Assembly: GCA_010015655.1 (NCBI GenBank)
Contig: ML976741.1
Span: 62,001-126,000 of the forward strand
Direction of reading: 5' to 3'
From: Bimuria novae-zelandiae CBS 107.79
Lineage: Eukaryota; Ascomycota; Dothideomycetes; Pleosporales; Didymosphaeriaceae
Length of the DNA stretch: 64,000 nucleotides
The position numbers and the translations under genes were made by a program. A model generated the notes under the pieces. The model was given only the letters and a program-made list of their open reading frames with translations, was not told the DNA's origin and did not search any database. Positions 22,866-34,331 of the stretch are shown here, one piece after another (position 1 is the first letter of the stretch; each line of letters starts with the position of its first letter).

Positions 22866-23400
22866 TGTTGCTGTGTTGCGAACTGTGTTGTTGTGCAGTA
22901 GAGTGAAGCAGAGGAAATGCGCTGTCGAGCCCGCGATGCTTGGGTCAGGGTGAGCTCGACAGTGCACAGTTGGGAGCTCGAGTCCAATCGAATTATAGTT
23001 CAGGATTAATCCGTCCAAAAGGTGCACAGTGGCAGAGATGCAAGAAGCGCATGCTTCGCGTGTTTACTCGCATGCGTGTTTGGAGGGGTCCGCCAAGCAG
23101 TACCCACCAATGATGACGACTGCATGCTTTCTGCCCCCTCGATCTGCAACCGTGGACGTGTTGTACAGTAGGGTAAGTGCCACCGGACAGCTGCTAACGG
23201 GCCGCGGCGCGCATACATCATCAGCCTTGTGTTGCGCATCCTCCGCCCTCGACTCCTAAATTTCTCGCTGTCCGACCCGCCCGCGCCCCTCCGCCCACCT
23301 TCGGCGTCCCAGCTAACCGTCGCTCGGACAGTCGTGCCTTCCTACAGGCTGTGTTGACTGCTGCGCCGTTCCCCGTGCTGCTCTGGCCTTTTCTTACTAC
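22866..23400. other. Divergent promoter region between DAM1 and the CRAL-TRIO gene
   Basis: 535 bp between two divergent starts. CT-rich stretches lie at about 23265-23330, upstream of the + strand gene. No gene seen. Confidence 0.6.
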
Positions 23401-25211
23401 ATGTCCTGTCGTGTTCGCGCAGTAGGCAGAGTATCACATAATCTCACATTCCCGCGGTATTCGCCTGTCGGCCACTTTACCAAGCAGCATTTTCGGGTTC
23501 GTGCCACATCTCAGACACACCATACTCCTGGAGGAATTCACGCATATTATTGGAAGCCGTATACCACTACTACAACCTACCGACAGAGCGGCTCGGGATA
23601 CTTTGTGGCGGCCGCAGTCTTGGGCATTGCGATTGGCGGCGCACTATTCTATCCTCTAGTCACCGACAACTCTGCGAAGAGTATCGACGAGTACAAACCT
23701 GTTTCGAATTTCGACCTTGCCGACCGAACAGATTCTTTCCTCGTCATGGCACCGAACACGCCTCCAGGGCGACCAAGTACCCTTACCCCCGAGCAAGAAG
23801 GGAAGTTACGCGAACTATGGACTGCCACCATGAAGGTGTTCGGCGCAGTCGACGAAGAAGTGAATGGCGTAGAAACCGCATCGTCGATCGCGCCCAGCGA
23901 AACCACAGAAAAGGACGGCAAAAAAGAGAAGAAGAAGAGCAGGCTCCATGTGTTCAAGCGGAATAAAGGCGATAAGGGCGACAACTCCGAGGCTGCGTCG
24001 GGTGCTTCGACACCAGATATCAGCAAGATGTCGCTTGAAGACGACAAGCATGGGCAGAACAAGGAGTTCAAGGATGCTATTGCGAACACGGCACCTGAGG
24101 ATCTGCGCAAGGCTTTCTGGAGTTTTGTCAAGATGGACCACCCAGATGCGCTTCTGCTTCTGTTCCTACGAGCAAGGAAGTGGGATGTGGACAAGGCGCT
24201 CATTATGATGGTCTCGACGATCCATTGGCGAATGGACGAAATGCATGTAGACGACGACATCATGAAGAACGGCGAAGAAGCGGCGTTGAAGGATAGTAAG
24301 AGCGATGATGTCAAAGTGAAGAAAGAGGGAGAGGGCTTCTTGGCGCAACTACGCATGGGCAAAAGCTACCTTCACGGACTGGACATTGAGGGCAGACCAA
24401 TGTGTGTGGTGCGCGCGCGATTACACCGCGCAGGCGAACAGTCGGAGGCGAGTTTGGAGCGGTACACTGTCTATACTATCGAGACGGCGAGGCTACTCCT
24501 AAGACCACCTATCGATACCGCAGTAAGCTTGCCGTGCTGGAGCATATGACGAACAGTCGCTAATCATACCACGTCTAGACCATTGTTTTCGACATGACCG
24601 ACTTCTCCATGGCAAACATGGATTACGCCCCTGTCAAGTTCATGATCAAGTGCTTCGAAGCCAACTACCCCGAATCACTGGGTACTGTCCTTGTCTACAA
24701 AGCTCCCTGGGTGTTCAACGCTATCTGGAGCATCATCAAAGGCTGGCTCGACCCCGTTGTCGCCGGCAAAGTCCACTTCGCCAAAAACGTAGACGAACTG
24801 GAGAAATGGGTCCCCAAGAACCAGATTCCGAAAGAGCTCGGTGGCACAGACCCATACGAGTATTCCTACCCGGAACCAGTTGAGGGTGAAAATGCAAGGA
24901 TGGCCGACCCTTCCAGAGCTACCCTTGACACCGAAAGACAGGAGCTCGTGACCAAGTACGAGAAGTCTATCTTGGAGTGGATAGCGGAGGGCGAAGCAGG
25001 GAAGAGTTCAGAGGAACGAAAAAAGGAGAGGGACACCGTTGCAGAGGGCCTGCGTGTCAATTACTGGAAACTAGACCCATATGTCCGGGCGCGGTCGTTG
25101 TATGACCGGAATGGGCTGGTGGGTGAAGACGGGAAACTAACCTTCTACCCGTCGAACGAGAAGGAGAACGTGAAGCCTACCACGGAAACGAGTACGGATG
25201 ATCTGGACTAG
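23401..25211 (+). CDS. Membrane-anchored CRAL-TRIO (Sec14-like) lipid-transfer protein, probably mitochondrial
   Basis: Two exons, 23401-24522 and 24579-25211, 584 residues, with a 56-bp intron (GTAAGC donor, GCTAATC branch). Sec14-type proteins move phosphatidylinositol or similar lipids between membranes. The CRAL-TRIO N-terminal helices lie at about residues 225-275 (LLLLFLRARKWDVDKAL). The lipid-binding lobe spans about 320-480, with FDMTDFSMANMDY and a typical NYPE...APWVFNAIW segment. The first 75 residues are Arg/His/Tyr-rich without acidic residues, like a mitochondrial presequence, followed by a membrane segment at about 61-81 (YFVAAAVLGIAIGG). A Lys-rich low-complexity stretch lies near residues 165-195. 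Starting at the internal MAPNTPPG would remove the presequence, so the exact start is inferred. Confidence 0.88.
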
Positions 25212-25928
25212 TCGCGAGTGGTGTACATAGGACGCGAACGCGCGGCTTGTATAGCGTGGGGTACGTCGTTAATAACAGAAGCACCTGGAAGGCCGCTCGC
25301 CGGCATTGTTCCTGCATTCGTAATACCGCTATGGCAAAGGCAAACTCTTCCTAGCCTCGATGTGAGAAACTCGTGCGGCCTTCACCTTCCCATCACTCGA
25401 CCACCATCATTCGACCATGTCCTCACAAGCTTCTGAAAGCGACTTGCTGCTTACCTGTGTTCAAATATTAACCGATCAACAACCTAAGTAATCTACAACG
25501 GCCCACCTAGACGCTGATGCCCGCATAATATTGGTCGATGCATCTGCAGTTTCTATATTTCTATGCAGCGCAGGCCGGTCGCAACATGTGGAGCGGGCCG
25601 CGAGCTTTGCATCTGGGCTTGGGCGAAGATACATTTTATTCACGGGTATGAGCGCCCATCACAAACACCAACGCCGCTAGCGACATCTCGCAGGTCAGCC
25701 TTCGGGTAAGGTAGATTGTCGGACGAGTGTGCAATGTGTGGCAGAAAGACGAATGACTTGTGATGTGATATACAGGAACCAACGCCGCTAGCCCATGCTC
25801 TTACATGCAGATGTGTAGCTTGCCTATAGTACATACAGTTACATCCAACACCTCACGCATCAGCCCTAGTCTCCATGGGAACTCCACTTCCAGCGAGCTT
25901 ACAAAGGCACCCACTACCATCAGTCGAT
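25212..25928. other. Convergent 3' region between the CRAL-TRIO gene and uS2m
   Basis: 717 bp between two gene ends. It contains a short imperfect repeat of CACCAACGCCGCTAGCGA-like sequence (near 25667 and 25777). No convincing gene. Confidence 0.55.
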
Positions 25929-27306
25929 CTACTTGATGCCTCGTATGGCGTGGTCGCTCAGCTCGCGGTTGTGGGCAGCGTCGAGCCTTTCGCCGAGCTC
26001 GTCTGTGCCTTCCAGGCTGTCGTCTCGACCAAGGTTACGTGCGGCTTCCCCGTTGAGTTCGGGATCTGCGCCAGCTTCTTCAGACGCACCGACTTTGTCT
26101 TGTAGCGCTTCGGGTAGTTGCAGGTTCTGCGCTGGACGGTATGTGATGCGGCCCGTTTCCGCAAGGGCAAGACGCTCTTTCTGGCCTGCCTCGCCGGCGC
26201 GGCCAAGGACACCAGCGATGACTTGGATGCAGCGGAGACTAGGCAAGATCAGTAAATACTCTTGAGGTGATGGTTCGCACAGAGGTGCATACCTGTCGTC
26301 GTTTGCAGGAATGGGGTAGGTCACCCATGTAGGATCCGCATTAGTGTCAATGACACCAATTGTTGGGATGTTGTTCAGCGCACACTCGTGCAGCAGGACG
26401 TAGTTCTCCAGCGGATTCAAGCAGACGACCAAGTCAGGTCGCAGCACTGGCCTCTCCAGAAGCTGCTCCTCAAACCCAGGGATTTCCTCGTCCTTCTCGT
26501 TCACGACCTTGGTGCGGCACTTGCCCAAGATCTGCTGTCCGTTGGTGATGCTACCCGGGATCCAGCGCTCGAACAGGTGGTACCCCTTGGCCAGTTGCGA
26601 GGCTCTCGCGACGGTACGATCCTGGCCATCGCGCGTTCCAACGAAAAGTACAAGACCACCTCTTTTCGACACCTCCTGAACCACCTTCGCGGCCCGACGC
26701 AGATGGGCGGCTGTTGCCTCGAGTGAGATGATGTGCACGCCTTGTCTTACACCTTGAATGTAGCGGGCATTCGCAGGGTTCCAGAGCGACGTGGCGTGGC
26801 CCTGATGCGCTTCAGACGCAAGGAGAAGCTCGAGCGTAACGTCGGCGGGTCGAGGGGGATTGGAGAGCAGCGTGTGCGGCTGATAGTGCGGCGAGATGTC
26901 TGAGCCTAGCTTGCCCATCTGTGCCTCTGTGCTGTGTCAGAGTCGAACTGGGAGTGAATGGGGAAGCTGCGACGCACGCAGTTGCTTGTATCTGTAGTAC
27001 TGCTCCGCGACAGATGCGGTGTGCTGAACCGAAGAGGGGTCTTTCTCGGCGGTCTCCGGGTCGAGCGAGTGCACCGCATCTTGGAGTGGCACGTTGGCAT
27101 TGACCTGGGCCTCGAGCGAGTGCAGCTGCTTGAAGCTGTTCTCGGCGGTCGCTTCGATGGAGTCGACCTGTGTGGACAGAAATCTCCTCCACGACTGCGC
27201 CGGGCGCTGTGCGAGGGCAGAGCGGCCTGGACAATGGTTAGCTGGGGTGCGTCTGGCTGCAGGAGGAACACGTTGTACCAGCCCGGGCTACATGTCGTAT
27301 TATCAT
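25929..27306 (-). CDS. MRP4: Mitochondrial small-subunit ribosomal protein uS2m (Mrp4, bacterial S2 family)
   Basis: Four exons on the minus strand: 27306-27279, 27226-26978, 26926-26293, 26238-25929 (406 residues). The first exon (28 nt) plus the start of the second gives a presequence ending RRFLSTQ, a typical mitochondrial processing context. The S2 domain covers about residues 120-330: TLELLLASEAHQGHATSLW, then GLVLFVGTRDGQ, then PTIGVIDTNADPTWVTYPIPANDD. The last intron (26292-26239, GTATGC to CTAG) is 54 bp, without a stop and in frame, so it is easily mistaken for coding sequence. Its removal restores NDDSLRCIQVIAGVL, matching the family. The C-terminus is a long acidic extension without S2 similarity, as in fungal homologues. 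Confidence 0.9.
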
Positions 27307-28261
27307 GGTGCTGGATGATCTGTTGACATTCACGGTCGCGGCTGCCAAAAAGTCGGGACGCGATGCTTGGCACTCGGAGAAGGAAGTGGCCGCCAAGCGC
27401 GCCTTCCCTCCGAAACCAAGAGTGCACGTGGGCAGCCGTCTCGTGATACGTTAGCAGCCCTGGAGCCCTGGAGCCCTGGAGCAAGTCCCGGCCAAGGCTA
27501 CGTTATTTGCTTTTGCGTCCTGCATTGCAGTCTTGCCCTGCTTCCGACACATGTTATCAGGATGTGTCGGGAGGTAGCCAGCATTCCCGTGCACACTGGG
27601 AGCGTAGGCTAGAATAGCCGCCGAATAGGCAGGTTCTCCAACTGTGTGCAGGGGTGGAGTTGATGATATCATGGACCAGTCGTCGCCCCCGTCGGGACTC
27701 GGTCAGTGCTGTTCCAAGGTTTTATCGGGGCTGCTTCGTCGTCGCAGCACCAGCCCGACGAAACCAGAGCATCCAAATAGGCCCTCTGCGTGAGGCTCCG
27801 CATGGACTGAAGTGCACCCTTGAACGCGGCCCTGCATGCGGCACCCGTCTGGTCGCACGCGAAATCCCATACGAAAATCCCATGCCCCCACTCCGCCACA
27901 TCTGACCCCAATACTGGTGCCCGCTCGCTGATGTGTTGCTTTTGCACCCGCCGCTGAGTCCTGCCGTGCATGGCTCTGTCGCTACGTTAGTGCCCTATTG
28001 CTGAGCTTGTTGGCCGCCTCCCACCCGCTCCGGCACTGCAGAGGCTTGACCGCCCTGGTAGAGTCCGTTGTCCCTGTCGTTGTGGTCGAGTGGCCACGCG
28101 CAGCCTAGCTAGAACCGGCGCGGTGAGCTTGCATCTTCGTTCGCCTTTCACCCACTCTCCACCTCGCTCGCACCTGCCGCCTCTCGCGCGCTCACCAGAA
28201 CCGAACCGATGCCCTCTCCGCTGTCCTCGCCTGTTGTGCCCGAGGACGACTGTGTGCGAGA
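27307..28261. promoter_or_regulatory. Divergent promoter and leader region between uS2m and wc-1
   Basis: 955 bp between divergent starts. No protein-coding gene is visible. It contains a GCCCTGGA unit repeated about three times near 27463-27486 and CT-rich tracts near 28130-28200, typical of a fungal leader upstream of wc-1. A six-codon upstream frame starts near 27970 and a second upstream frame runs at 28209-28265. I assign no light-response element because I cannot test candidates. Confidence 0.55.
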
Positions 28262-28265
28262 ATGA
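28209..28265 (+). promoter_or_regulatory. Upstream ORF overlapping the wc-1 start codon (ATGA junction)
   Basis: An 18-codon frame begins with ATG at 28209 and ends with TGA at 28263-28265. The main wc-1 ATG is 28262-28264, so the stop and start share ATGA. If the transcript begins upstream of 28209, ribosomes would have to leak past or reinitiate at the overlap. The arrangement is seen directly; a regulatory role is inferred. Confidence 0.6.
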
Positions 28266-31200
28266 ACGAGTATCCCTACCCGCCGCGGCGGCCCTTCTCG
28301 CAGCAACAGAGCAATGCGACGCCCATCATGGACATGGCGGGCGACACGCTGGACGCCGCTGCCTCGTTCGACATGGGGCAGCACGGCCAGTCGCTCGACG
28401 ACATCGTGTCGTCCAACGACAAGGCGAATCGCCGTAGCAGCATGCCCGTGTATCAGGGCAACCCGATGGCCATGGACAGTCCTGACTCGCGCCGCTTCTC
28501 GTCGATGAACTTTGGCACGCCAGGTAGCCAGGCCATGGTCGACTTCCAGTTCGACATGAGCGCTGCCGGCATGGACGGCATGCTGCCCACCACGACCTTC
28601 CCGCGCACCTCGGGCGAGCTGCAGAACGACCGCATATCGGCCGCCGACCTGGCCATCAACACGCAGTTCTCCCAAGCGAACGCGAACTCGCCCTTCTCCA
28701 CCGTCGCAAATGGCGGCTCTGCCTATGCCTCGCCGCTGCAGCCCAATGGTTCGCTGGACATGGACATGAGCCCGTATCCCCCCATGCCCCTCGACATGAA
28801 CGACCCCATGTCCATGATGCCCAACGACATGAACATGTTTCCCAGCTCTGCCTTTGGATCCGCCATAATGGGCTCTCCAACTGCCCAGGACTTCGCCGCT
28901 GGCCCACAAGCCTCCACTCCGCAAGACCGCAGCATGGGCATGCAATCGCGGGAAAGCTACAGAAGGGATTCGTCAAGCACCACGCCCAACGTACGCGCGA
29001 ACATGCCCGCGCGGACGCCTAGCCACGACCAGAAGCCCGTGCACTCCGAACCGCGCTCCCAGAGCGACAATGGAAGCACTCCTCACCACCCTTCGCAGGA
29101 TGCGAGCAGCATGAGCAAGGCCTCTCTCGAGAACCAACGACCAATCCAACTATACCCAGGCCGACAACTTTCTCAACAGGGGTACGAAGCGGCAGCGTAT
29201 GCCAAGAACAGTGTACCATGGATGACACCGCTGGGTGGGTTGCCGTCAACCAAAGACAAAAACCCCCACATGAAGACCCAATTCAAGAACGCCTATTCGT
29301 CTACCGGCTTCGACATGTTAGGTGTATTGATGCGCGTTGCAACCAGGCCCAACCCCCAGATTGACATAGGTTCCGTCGACCTGTCTTGCGCTTTCGTCGT
29401 ATGTGATGCCGAAATGGATGACATACCAATTGTGTACTGCTCGGAAAATTTCGAACGCCTCACTGGATACAGCAAGCATATGATCCTTGGAAGAAACTGC
29501 CGCTTCCTCCAGTCCCCAGATGGCAAGGTTGAACCGGGAATCAAACGAACATACGTGGATGACGACTCGATATTGTATCTCAAGAATACCATCAACGACC
29601 GTATCGAAGCCCAAATTAGTTTGATCAACTACCGGCGCGGTGGGCAGCCGTTCATGAACTTGCTAACCATGATACCCATTGCTTGGGAGCCTGGGGGCAA
29701 CATCAAATTCTTCGTGGGCTTCCAAGTGGATCTCGTCGAACAGCCGCAATCCATGACGAATAAAAACCCTGATGGATCATACCGAGTCAACTACCAGCGG
29801 GGCTTGTCTATGCCGGGCTACGTCTTTACAGGCCACAAAGCTACGCCAGAGCAGCAAGGCACAAGCATTTCCAAGGATGAAGTATCTAATGTTTTAGCCG
29901 CTTACGGGTCTACCGGGGATTCCGAAATAACCCGGCGGTTATGGGACAAAGTCTTGTTGGAGAACACCGATGACGTGGTTCATGTTCTCTCATTGAAAGG
30001 GCTATTCCTTTACTTATCGCCGTCTAGCAACCAGGTCCTGGAATATGATCCAAGCGAGCTCGTGGGCACGGCCCTATCATCCGTGTGCCATCCGAGCGAT
30101 ATAGTTCCTGTTACAAGAGAACTCAAGGAGACAAGCAACGGTGCTTCGGTCAATGTAGTGTTCCGAATCAGGCGAAAGAAGAGCGGCTACATGTGGTTCG
30201 AAGGACACGGTTCATTGCACACTGAGCAGGGCAAGGGGCGCAAATGCATCATCCTCGTCGGACGAGAACGGCCAGTCTACACACTCAGCAAGACGGTATT
30301 GCAGGAGTCCGGCGGGATTGGTGACAACGAACTTTGGACCAAATTGTCTACATCTGGCATGTTCCTGTTTGTCTCGGCCAGTGTTCGCTCCCTGCTCGAT
30401 AGGCAGCCCGAGGAACTCGTAGGCACCAGTATACAACTTCTGATGCGTCAAGAGTCGAAGAAACTTTTTGGAAAGGTATTGGAACTGGCTCGGACAGGCA
30501 GGAAAGGCGAAGTGAAGCACGAAGTCATCAACAAGCGAGGGCAAGTGTTGCAAGCCTTTACCACTGTTTATCCCGGCGACGCGACCGCAGGGCACAAACC
30601 TACCTTTTTAGTTGGCCAGACACGCCTGCTCAAGTACTCAAGGAACTCCACTGCATCACGACCATCTCTATACCAAAGCAATAAGGCCCGTGATTCAGAC
30701 GAATCGGGTATGTCGATGGCTTCTATGAATACCGGAACTTACCACCACCCGTCGCCATCGGGAAGTGCTATACCACAGACAACGTCTACGGACCGTAGGT
30801 ACCCCAACACCGAGGAACAGGCTGCAACATTTTCTGGCTCGAATGGTCTTGCGTTGGGTCATCAAGATGAGTCCCTGGCATCGGATGACAATGTGCTTGA
30901 GGAACTCAAAACGACTAGAAGCACAAGCTGGCAGTACGAATTACGTCAAATGGAGAAGCGTAATAGGTATCTTGCAGAAGAAGTTCAAAGTCTTCTGGCT
31001 GCCAAGAAGAAGCGAAAGCGAAGGAAAGGTGCCGGTCAGTTACAGAAAGATTGCGCAAATTGCCACACTAGACAAACGCCAGAGTGGAGAAGGGGGCCAT
31101 CGGGTAACAGAGACCTGTGCAATTCGTGCGGGTTGCGCTGGGCCAAGCAGGTAAGCCACCTCAATATCCGTTCAGGGTTGACATTGTAGAAAGTGAACTT

Positions 31201-31533
31201 GATGCTAATTCGTACCCTTCACAGCAAGGCCGCGTTTCCCCAAGAACGTCGTCCGCACAATCGGTCAGCGATAAGAGCAAAAAGAGTGTGTCCCCACGCC
31301 ACCCGCAATCGCATGTGCAAAAACCACTCCCGCACGTCATCCAAGAAACCGTGCAACAGCCCTCCACCTCCTCAGCCCTAGCTCAGCCTGACAAGAGCGG
31401 ACAATACGACAATCAGTACGACCAGCACGCCGCCAAGGTCGCCCGCTTGGAGGTTACCCCATCACAAGGCTACCGCATCAGCCCTGCCATGAACATACCC
31501 CCCAAGATCGAGGAAGGGATCGAGCCGGACTAG
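28262..31533 (+). CDS. wc-1: White collar-1 blue-light photoreceptor and GATA transcription factor
   Basis: Two exons, 28262-31150 and 31225-31533, 1065 residues. WC-1 binds FAD, senses blue light and, with WC-2, activates light-induced genes. The LOV domain spans about residues 365-490 and has the flavin-adduct motif GRNCRFLQ with the reactive cysteine at 413. Two more PAS domains follow at about 560-670 and 690-795. A Lys/Arg-rich nuclear signal precedes the GATA zinc finger, with cysteines at 931, 934, 953 and 956 (C-x2-C-x18-C-x2-C). The intron lies just after WAKQ, at the end of the finger. The first 300 residues are Met/Ser/Pro-rich and low in complexity. All diagnostic residues are present, so the gene looks functional. 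Confidence 0.97.
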
Positions 31534-32417
31534 CCTGCCGGCAGTGCTGCAGACTTTCCTTCCCGGCTTCTGGCGAAATTTACCCTGAATCTAAAATCGA
31601 TACCCTCTATTCTTGCGCCATGTTGGCCCCGTCTTCCTCTTCTTGTGTAATTTTCTTTGTGTTTTGACCATTTTACCTTCATTTCCACACTATACGAGTT
31701 TCCTCTCTATATATATTTTCTATCTACGACCGGGTCGGCTGGCTTTGGCATGCGGCTTTTACGTAATGCTTTCTGTATCATCTTTTAGGATGGTCTCGGC
31801 GAGCTTGGAAGGGAATGGCGGATATAGATAGGCTGGTGGCTAGGGTAGGGTTACTTGGTATGGGTTTGGCCCTGGGAAGGGCGGTAAAATGTAGATGTTT
31901 TGGACAGCGTAGATGGCGTTGGGCATCTATTCGACTTGTACATACCCGGCAGGGGGTGGGAGGTTGGGCAACTTGTGTTTGTCGGACGTGATTTAGCACG
32001 GTATTTATGCTGTTGTGCGATTTTTTGTGATGTGTTTTGTTATGGTTGAGTGATGCGCTCTTTGAGAGTACGTGTTAGGAATGAGTGTGCTAGTGAGGGT
32101 GGTGTGAAGTTGTTTTAGTAGGTATACTATATTTAGCGAAGGTGGTGGAGGATCGTAGAAGATGTGATGGAGTGGAGAATGTGCGTGCGTGATATGAGTG
32201 TAGGGACTACGTGATGTACTACTGCTAAGCTCGAGCCGCGGGTTATAGGCCGAGCTCATGTCGCCAAGAAGAAGTGGTGCGTGGGCTGTGATTATAAGGT
32301 GTTGACGTATCGAAGACTGTGTATCCGATATCGTAGAGCAGTTCTAGATATTCGAAGAAGCAATGTTTTTGAACTTGTGAAGAAGGTACTAACTTAGCAA
32401 AGAGGGGTTCAATCTAA
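31534..32417. other. 3' region between wc-1 and the first NACHT pseudogene
   Basis: 884 bp, T-rich with ATATAT stretches near 31710-31720, consistent with the wc-1 3' untranslated region. The rest is unassigned. No gene seen on either strand. Confidence 0.55.
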
Positions 32418-34067
32418 CTACTGTGCAAAAGAAATGAGTGGTCGCTTAGCGCCTAATATCCAGCCTAAGACTTCCTTGGCCAGCTGGGGCTGATCGCCGG
32501 GCTGTGTGGCAATTCTCTCCATGGTCTCTTTGTAGGCGGATTCGTAAACTTCTTGTCCTTTATCTAAAGTCTTCAACTTGTCTCGGACTGCGCTCATTGA
32601 TCTTTTTCCGACCAACGAACCCACATGGAGGTACGCCAGCAAGAACCTAGAAGCACGTCAATACACGACCAGGTGAAAATATGGATAACCTACATCTCAC
32701 CAATGGAATCCAAGATCCTGATAGTGATCTCCTCTTGGTAATCTGGACTGGACCGAACACTTTTTGGTAGTGAGTCCATCTGGCTGTGCAGATATTTCCC
32801 GACGTCTTCTCGATGTGCGCATATTTTTAGCTTTTCTGCATTTGTGAATTCCTCCTCAATTTCGGGAATGGGTCTCGAGGTGGCCCACAAATTTACTGGA
32901 CGACTATTCTGCAAGCCAAAGAGCTCAGACAAGAACTTTCTCACACAATGACTGGTTGGCTGGCACTCGTCGAGTGCATCGATCAAAATAAAAACCCTCT
33001 GGTACGAATCTTCCACTGTCTGCAGCTTTCGCGAAACATCGGTTGCCATTGGTCCTTCCAGAGCCCCGTTGTATTTCCGGTGGAACTGTTCGACGTCGCT
33101 CGACAGAGATATCTGGCGTTCCACAAGCTGCTTCAGCAGGCTTCGTAACAATTTCTCTAGAGTCTGTTCGTCACTGCAATTATAGTCGCAATACACGAAA
33201 GCTAGACCAACGGTGGAATCGGTGCAGTAAAGCTCCCACAAGGCTGAAATAACGATGGACGTCATAACAGTCTTTCCCGCACCATGAATACCTGGACAGA
33301 ACAAAGTTTTGCCTGGAGTTTCGATCCATTTCTGATACGCATTGGACGTTAGAAGCCACGTTCCTGTACCAGATGATCGTCTTTTGATAGTATCCAACTG
33401 TCTAGCATTTGGATCCATGTGCGACAGCCAATCAAGGATTTTTGCACCCTTCGTAGTTGTCGCTGCGTCTTCTTGACGTTCTTTGAGATGATCGATCCCA
33501 CTACGGATCACGATTTGCGATGATTGGACGGTCGAAAAGCTCGCACTGAGTGCGTGTGATTCACTGTTGGACCTGGAAACCTTGCAAGACCAAACTTTTC
33601 AAATCTTCTAGCTCTTTCACATTGTCCTTCGTAGTGCGCTTCAATTCCTGAAGCGGCCTGCCTGCGTTATTTTTGAGGGCCAGTAACAACAGACTCTTCT
33701 CTCTTTCCAAGCCTTCAACAAACTTCATCACTTCCTTCTCTTTAAACAGTCATTTCAGACGTTTACGGGCGCCATCTTTCTTCAACAACTTCTGCTCCAC
33801 GAGTACCAATATCTCTTTCAACCGGGCAAGCGGCGCATCGGCGCTTGGGCCTTCGAGAGCCTTAATCGTCGCTACCCATGCTTTGCCTCTCTCAGAGTCG
33901 TCAGACTTATCTTTCAGTTCCTGAAGGAGATCTCGACATCCCCGTACTTGCATGCGAAGAATTTTCCGGTCTACTCCAGCACCTGAAACAGTGTTGGTGT
34001 ATTTGGACACGTTGTCTGACAACTGCAGGACCGTGATGACACTTGCGACGTCACTCAAGGGCTCCAT
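32418..34067 (-). pseudogene. Truncated NACHT (STAND/NLR-like) gene with Helo-like N-terminus
   Basis: The minus-strand reading starts at 34067 with a fungal STAND N-terminal domain (MEPLSDVASVITVLQ...). It hits an in-frame TGA at 33750-33748, where the family has a conserved tryptophan (RLKW). Homologous sequence continues in the same frame to near 33570. The frame then changes before the NACHT part, so a second lesion or an unusual intron lies near 33565. The NACHT domain has Walker A GIHGAGKT (near 33290-33270) and Walker B FILIDALDE (near 32990). A proper 47-bp intron (32693-32647) restores EMFLLAYLH. The protein then stops at 32418 shortly after KRPL, without the ankyrin or WD repeats that normally follow. 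NLR-like fungal proteins act in self/non-self recognition; this copy is disrupted and 3'-truncated. Confidence 0.8.
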
Positions 34068-34331
34068 TTTACTGGGTTGTGCGTCTTGCCGATTTTTCGA
34101 GACACACAGCGATGTGCCGGCTCAAGCTTCCGTGAATGATCAGTTGAGCACCTTATTTTGCGAGTCCGGTAGGCTACCGTCGCGCTCCCAGTGGACTCGC
34201 GGGCGTAGTAACGGGAAAGCGGAGGGACAGCTGGTTTCGCGACCTCGGGAGGCCCCGCGTCACATGTCACGCAGCCGACCTGGCATGGTGAAAAGAATCT
34301 AATCTAACGTATCATCCTCCTCTAACCATCC
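34068..34331. promoter_or_regulatory. Former divergent promoter of two NACHT pseudogenes
   Basis: 264 bp between the two divergent N-terminal ends. No other feature seen. The head-to-head layout implies that both genes once shared this upstream region. Confidence 0.4.

Noticed and set aside
28148..28945. Long open frame (265 codons) on the minus strand opposite the wc-1 N-terminus
   Set aside because: It is antisense to well-supported wc-1 sequence, His/Val/Gly-rich as expected from the complement of GC-rich codons, and has no family resemblance.
33719..33751. Possible intron removing the premature TGA in the minus-strand NACHT gene
   Set aside because: The only GT...AG pair around the stop would be about 29 bp, below the 45-bp minimum seen elsewhere in the window, and the conserved frame reads straight through the TGA.
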